Assembly: GCA_002422345.1 (NCBI GenBank)
Contig: DIUL01000207.1
Location: forward strand, 1-8,144
Direction of reading: 5' to 3'
Source of the DNA: Acetobacteraceae bacterium UBA6159
Lineage (GTDB): Bacteria > Pseudomonadota > Alphaproteobacteria > Acetobacterales > Acetobacteraceae
DNA length: 8,144 nucleotides
Both the position numbers and the translations under genes were made by a program. Below are positions 5,378 to 8,144 of this stretch, in pieces. The notes under the pieces are model-generated. The model was not told the origin of the DNA, ran no database searches, and saw only the letters and a program-made list of their open reading frames with translations. Positions within the stretch are counted from its first letter, which is position 1. Every line of letters begins with the position of its first letter.

Positions 5378-7930
5378 TTATCGCGTCACGGGCTTCTGTT
5401 GCGTGCCATCCTGCGCGTTGGCCTGCGCGGCCTCCATCGCCTTGATGTCCGCGGGCGACAAGGTCGGGCGATCAACCTTGATCGTCAGCTTGTTGAGCTT
5501 CGCGGTCAGCGCGAACGGCGGCTTGTAGTCGGCATCGTTCACGCCGGTCAGCGTGTCGGAGCCGATGTCGAAACTCTCGTCCCACTGCAGGATCATCGGC
5601 AGCGTATGCGGCATCGTCATGGTCTGCACCGCCACGCCGTTGACCTTGAGCGTGCCGGTCCCCGGCCGCCCCAGCCCGCTCATGTTGTTATAGGCGAGCG
5701 TCCCGACGCCAAGCCCATCGTACTTGAAGTCGAACTCCAGCCGATGCTTGCCGGGTGCCAGCACATCCGGGCCTTCCCACCGGTCCCGCTTCAGGTCGAC
5801 CAGGTTCCACAGGAACACCGGTTTGCCCTTCAGCAGATAGAACCCATAGCCGCCAAAGCGGCCGCCCGAGGTCAGGATCATGCCCTCGGCGCCACCCTCG
5901 GGCACCTCGATATCGGCGGTGATGGTATAGGAGGCATTGAGCAGCATGGGCGAGTCACCCTGCGGCAGGCCAACCATCGGCCGGGTGTAGACGAACTCCG
6001 TCCGCCCCGCGGTGATGTTCGGGCGCGGCGCGACGATACGGGCAGCCACCGAGGCATCCATCGGGAAGACCTGGTACTTCCCCGCCTCGGCGAGGAACAT
6101 CTTCTTCAACTCCTTCACCTTCTCGGGGTGCTTCGCGGCGAGGTCGGTGGTCTGGTTGAAGTCCTTGTTCAGGTTGAAGAGCTCCAGCACCTGGTTGTTG
6201 AGCGGGTCCGGGTTGGCCGCGCCAAACGCTTCCCACGGCGCGCGGTTGACCTTGGTGCTGAGAAACCAGCCGTCATGATACAGCGCCCATTGGCCCATCA
6301 TCTCAAAGTACTGGGTCTTGTGACGCGACGGCGCCTTCGCGTTCTTCGCGTCGAAGGTATAGGCGAAGCTCGTGCCCTCGATCGGCGCCTGCTTGATGCC
6401 GTCCACCATTGTCGGCGCGCGGATGCCGGCGGCTTCCAGGATGGTTGGCACGACGTCGATGATATGGACGAACTGCTCCCGCAGCGCGCCCTTGTCCTTG
6501 ATACGCGCGGGCCACGATACGACCATGTTCTGGTTGATGCCGCCAAGCTGGGAGGCGTTCTGCTTGAACCAGGAGAAGGGCGTGTCGAACATCCATGACC
6601 AGCCGGCGGCCATGTGGTTGTACGTCTGCTCGGTCCCCCAGACGTCATAGAACTTCATCTGCGCTTCGATGGGCAGTTGATTGAGGCCGTTGAAGAACGC
6701 GACCTCATTCGGCGTTCCCATCGGCCCGCCCTCGGCGCTGGTTCCGTTGTCGCCGTTGATATAGATGATCAGCGTGTTCTCAAGCTTGCCCAGGTCCTCG
6801 AAGCCTTTGATCACGCGGCCGATTTCGTGATCGCTGTAGGCGGCGTAGGCGGCAAAGACCTCAACCTGCCGGATGAAGAGCTTCTTCTCCTCGGCTGAGA
6901 GCTGGTCCCATTCCTTCAGCACGTCCTTCGGCCAGGGCGGCAGCGTCGCATCCTTGGGGATCACGCCGAGGCGCTTCTGATTCTCAAAGATGCGTTCGCG
7001 GACCTTGTTCCAGCCTTCGTCGAACAGCTTCATCTGGCTGATCTTCTCCACCCATTCCTTGGTCGGATGGTGCGGGGCGTGCGTCGCGCCTGGCGCGTAC
7101 TTGATGAAGATCGGCTTGTCCGGCTGGATTTGATGCATCCGGTTCATGTAGTCGATGGCGTCGTCCGCCATGCCCGTCACGAGGTTCCACTCAGGCTTGC
7201 CCTGAAACGGATAAATCTGGGTCGTGTTACGGAACAGGTTCGGTTGCCACTGGTTGGCATCGCCGCCGATGAACCCATAGAAATACTCAAAGCCCATACC
7301 GGTGGGCCACTGATCGAAGGGTCCGGCCTGGCTGGCGGCGAAGGCCGGCACGTTGTGATCCTTGCCGAACCAGGACGTGGCATAGCCGTTGTCGACCAGG
7401 ATCCGCCCGACGGTCGCCTTGTCCTTGGCGATGATGCTGTTGTAGCCGGGGAAGCCCGTCGATTGCTCGGAAATGACGCCGAACCCGGCCGAGTGGTGGT
7501 TCCGCCCCGTGATCAGGGCGGCGCGCGTCGGGGAGCATAGCGCGGTCGAGAACATCCGGTTGTAGCGGAGACCTTCGTTTGCGATCCGGTCCATTGCCGG
7601 CGTCGGGATTACGCCACCGAACGTGCTGGGCACGCCAAAGCCAGCGTCGTCGGTCATGATCAGCAAAACGTTCGGCGCGCCCTTGGGCGGCACAACGCGC
7701 GCAGGCCACCAAGGTTTCGAGCTCAGCGCATCATTCTTGATGACGCCGCCGAACTTCGGGTCCGGCGCCGGCAGTTGCTGTCCGTTGATGCTGGTGCTCG
7801 CGCTCGGGGAGCCCAGCTTGCCGGTGACCTGTTGCGCATCGGCGGAGCCGACGGTCAGCACCAGGATAGCAGCCATTGTAGCGAGCACCCCGCCCAATGG
7901 CCTGTACCTCTCAAGTATGCCCACGATCAT
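5378..7930 (-). CDS. Exported arylsulfatase, formylglycine (Cys) type, large form
   Basis: An 850-residue sulfate-ester hydrolase. Residues 1-32 form a signal peptide ending SADA, so it acts in the periplasm or outside the cell. The active-site Cys132 lies in C-S-P-T-R followed by AALITGR. It must be turned into formylglycine by an FGE/SUMF1 or anSME enzyme, not seen here. By alignment with Pseudomonas arylsulfatase, the calcium ligands are D94, D95, D394 and N395, and catalytic residues are R136, K190, H192, H284 and K456, all present. The catalytic domain covers about 85-500. A second alpha/beta part reaches about 625, then a beta-rich, possibly lectin-like sandwich covers about 640-820. 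It resembles the long bacterial arylsulfatases of roughly 780 residues. The ATG at 7930 is chosen because purine-rich GAGAGGGGA directly precedes it and a good signal peptide follows; the open frame up to 8125 overlaps another gene. Substrate unknown. It probably shares an operon with the barrel protein upstream. Confidence 0.93.
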   Translation of the reverse strand: MIVGILERYRPLGGVLATMAAILVLTVGSADAQQVTGKLGSPSASTSINGQQLPAPDPKFGGVIKNDALSSKPWWPARVVPPKGAPNVLLIMTDDAGFGVPSTFGGVIPTPAMDRIANEGLRYNRMFSTALCSPTRAALITGRNHHSAGFGVISEQSTGFPGYNSIIAKDKATVGRILVDNGYATSWFGKDHNVPAFAASQAGPFDQWPTGMGFEYFYGFIGGDANQWQPNLFRNTTQIYPFQGKPEWNLVTGMADDAIDYMNRMHQIQPDKPIFIKYAPGATHAPHHPTKEWVEKISQMKLFDEGWNKVRERIFENQKRLGVIPKDATLPPWPKDVLKEWDQLSAEEKKLFIRQVEVFAAYAAYSDHEIGRVIKGFEDLGKLENTLIIYINGDNGTSAEGGPMGTPNEVAFFNGLNQLPIEAQMKFYDVWGTEQTYNHMAAGWSWMFDTPFSWFKQNASQLGGINQNMVVSWPARIKDKGALREQFVHIIDVVPTILEAAGIRAPTMVDGIKQAPIEGTSFAYTFDAKNAKAPSRHKTQYFEMMGQWALYHDGWFLSTKVNRAPWEAFGAANPDPLNNQVLELFNLNKDFNQTTDLAAKHPEKVKELKKMFLAEAGKYQVFPMDASVAARIVAPRPNITAGRTEFVYTRPMVGLPQGDSPMLLNASYTITADIEVPEGGAEGMILTSGGRFGGYGFYLLKGKPVFLWNLVDLKRDRWEGPDVLAPGKHRLEFDFKYDGLGVGTLAYNNMSGLGRPGTGTLKVNGVAVQTMTMPHTLPMILQWDESFDIGSDTLTGVNDADYKPPFALTAKLNKLTIKVDRPTLSPADIKAMEAAQANAQDGTQQKPVTR

Positions 7931-7945
7931 TCCCCTCTCGATTTT

Positions 7946-7965
7946 CAGCCGGCGCCGCCGGACTG
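7946..7965 (-). other. Intercistronic hairpin before the sulfatase start
   Basis: In the 43-nt gap between the barrel protein stop and the sulfatase ATG, CAG-CCGGC pairs with GCCGG-CTG with one unpaired base (7962) and a 3-nt loop. On the transcript it is followed by AAAA and then the purine-rich ribosome site, not by a U run, so it is unlikely to be a terminator. It could stabilise the sulfatase message or tune its translation. Confidence 0.4.
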
Positions 7966-7973
7966 CTTTGTCT

Positions 7974-8144
7974 TCAGAACCTGAACGTGGCGGCCAGGAC
8001 GGGCCCGCCCATGGACAGTTTCTGCAATACGGCGTTCCCGTAGTCCTGGAACGACAGATACCGGTACCCCGCCGAAAGGTCCGCCCACTTGGTCCGATAC
8101 CCGACACCGACATAGGCCTGCCCACTACTGTCCGGTTGACGGCG
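7974..8144 (-). CDS. Outer-membrane beta-barrel protein, C-terminal fragment (runs off window)
   Basis: The last 56 codons of a gene whose 5' part lies beyond the right edge. The stop codon TGA is at 7974-7976, and the frame is open to base 8144. The peptide alternates polar and apolar residues in beta-strand fashion (AYVGVGYRTKWADLSAGYRY) and ends GGPVLAATFRF. A final strand with C-terminal phenylalanine is the classic recognition signal of the BAM outer-membrane assembly machinery. The exact family (porin, phenol-degradation MetA-like transporter, general barrel) cannot be fixed from this much. The 43-nt gap to the sulfatase start suggests one transcript, so it may be a channel letting a sulfated substrate or its product across the outer membrane. 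The sulfatase reading frame extended above 7930 overlaps this gene in another frame and is spurious there. Confidence 0.75.
   Translation of the reverse strand, partial: RRQPDSSGQAYVGVGYRTKWADLSAGYRYLSFQDYGNAVLQKLSMGGPVLAATFRF

Noticed and set aside
5399..6598. Plus-strand open frame (399 codons) opposite the sulfatase
   Set aside because: Arginine-rich shadow of the sulfatase coding strand, without a ribosome site or domain.
7931..8125. N-terminal extension of the sulfatase up to 8125
   Set aside because: This stretch is coding in another frame for the barrel protein C-terminus. The extension has no signal peptide at its start, while Met at 7930 begins a normal one next to a purine-rich ribosome site.

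Overview
The window is a piece of a GC-rich bacterial chromosome, most likely from an alphaproteobacterium of the Rhodospirillales/Acetobacteraceae kind. This rests on high GC at third codon positions, intergenic palindromes built on a GGGCTTGACCC core, a Gram-negative envelope (an outer-membrane beta-barrel C-terminus and a periplasmic multihaem cytochrome), and the gene types. The organism assignment is an inference; no species can be named.

Layout, left to right. Bases 1-198 hold no convincing gene but are dense in hairpins, including two opposite-facing copies of a REP-like palindrome. Bases 199-972 (minus) encode an HpcH/HpaI-family class II aldolase. Divergent from it across 80 bp, 1053-2669 (plus) encodes a GMC flavoprotein dehydrogenase. 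The two may share a control region and may act on the same oxidised carbon compounds, but the substrate cannot be read from sequence. A hairpin ends the GMC gene, followed at 2723-2812 by tRNA-Ser(UGA) with an encoded CCA. A perfect 12-bp hairpin lies 48 bp beyond the tRNA.

The second half concerns the cell envelope. Bases 2978-5350 (plus) encode a secreted octahaem c-type cytochrome fused to HEAT-like and TPR repeats. Convergent with it, 5378-7930 (minus) encodes a large exported arylsulfatase of the formylglycine (C-S-P-T-R) type with an extra C-terminal beta-rich domain. A 13-bp perfect stem covering the cytochrome stop codon separates the two. Upstream of the sulfatase on the same strand, and only 43 nt away, is the last 56 codons of an outer-membrane beta-barrel protein that runs off the right edge. 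This suggests a barrel-sulfatase operon.

All the protein families are recognisable. I do not see a CRISPR array, insertion sequence, toxin-antitoxin pair or defence system. The parts most worth a second look are the REP-like pair with a compensatory base change, the octahaem/HEAT/TPR fusion, the barrel-sulfatase unit, and the strong hairpins at 2861-2887 and 5330-5363.
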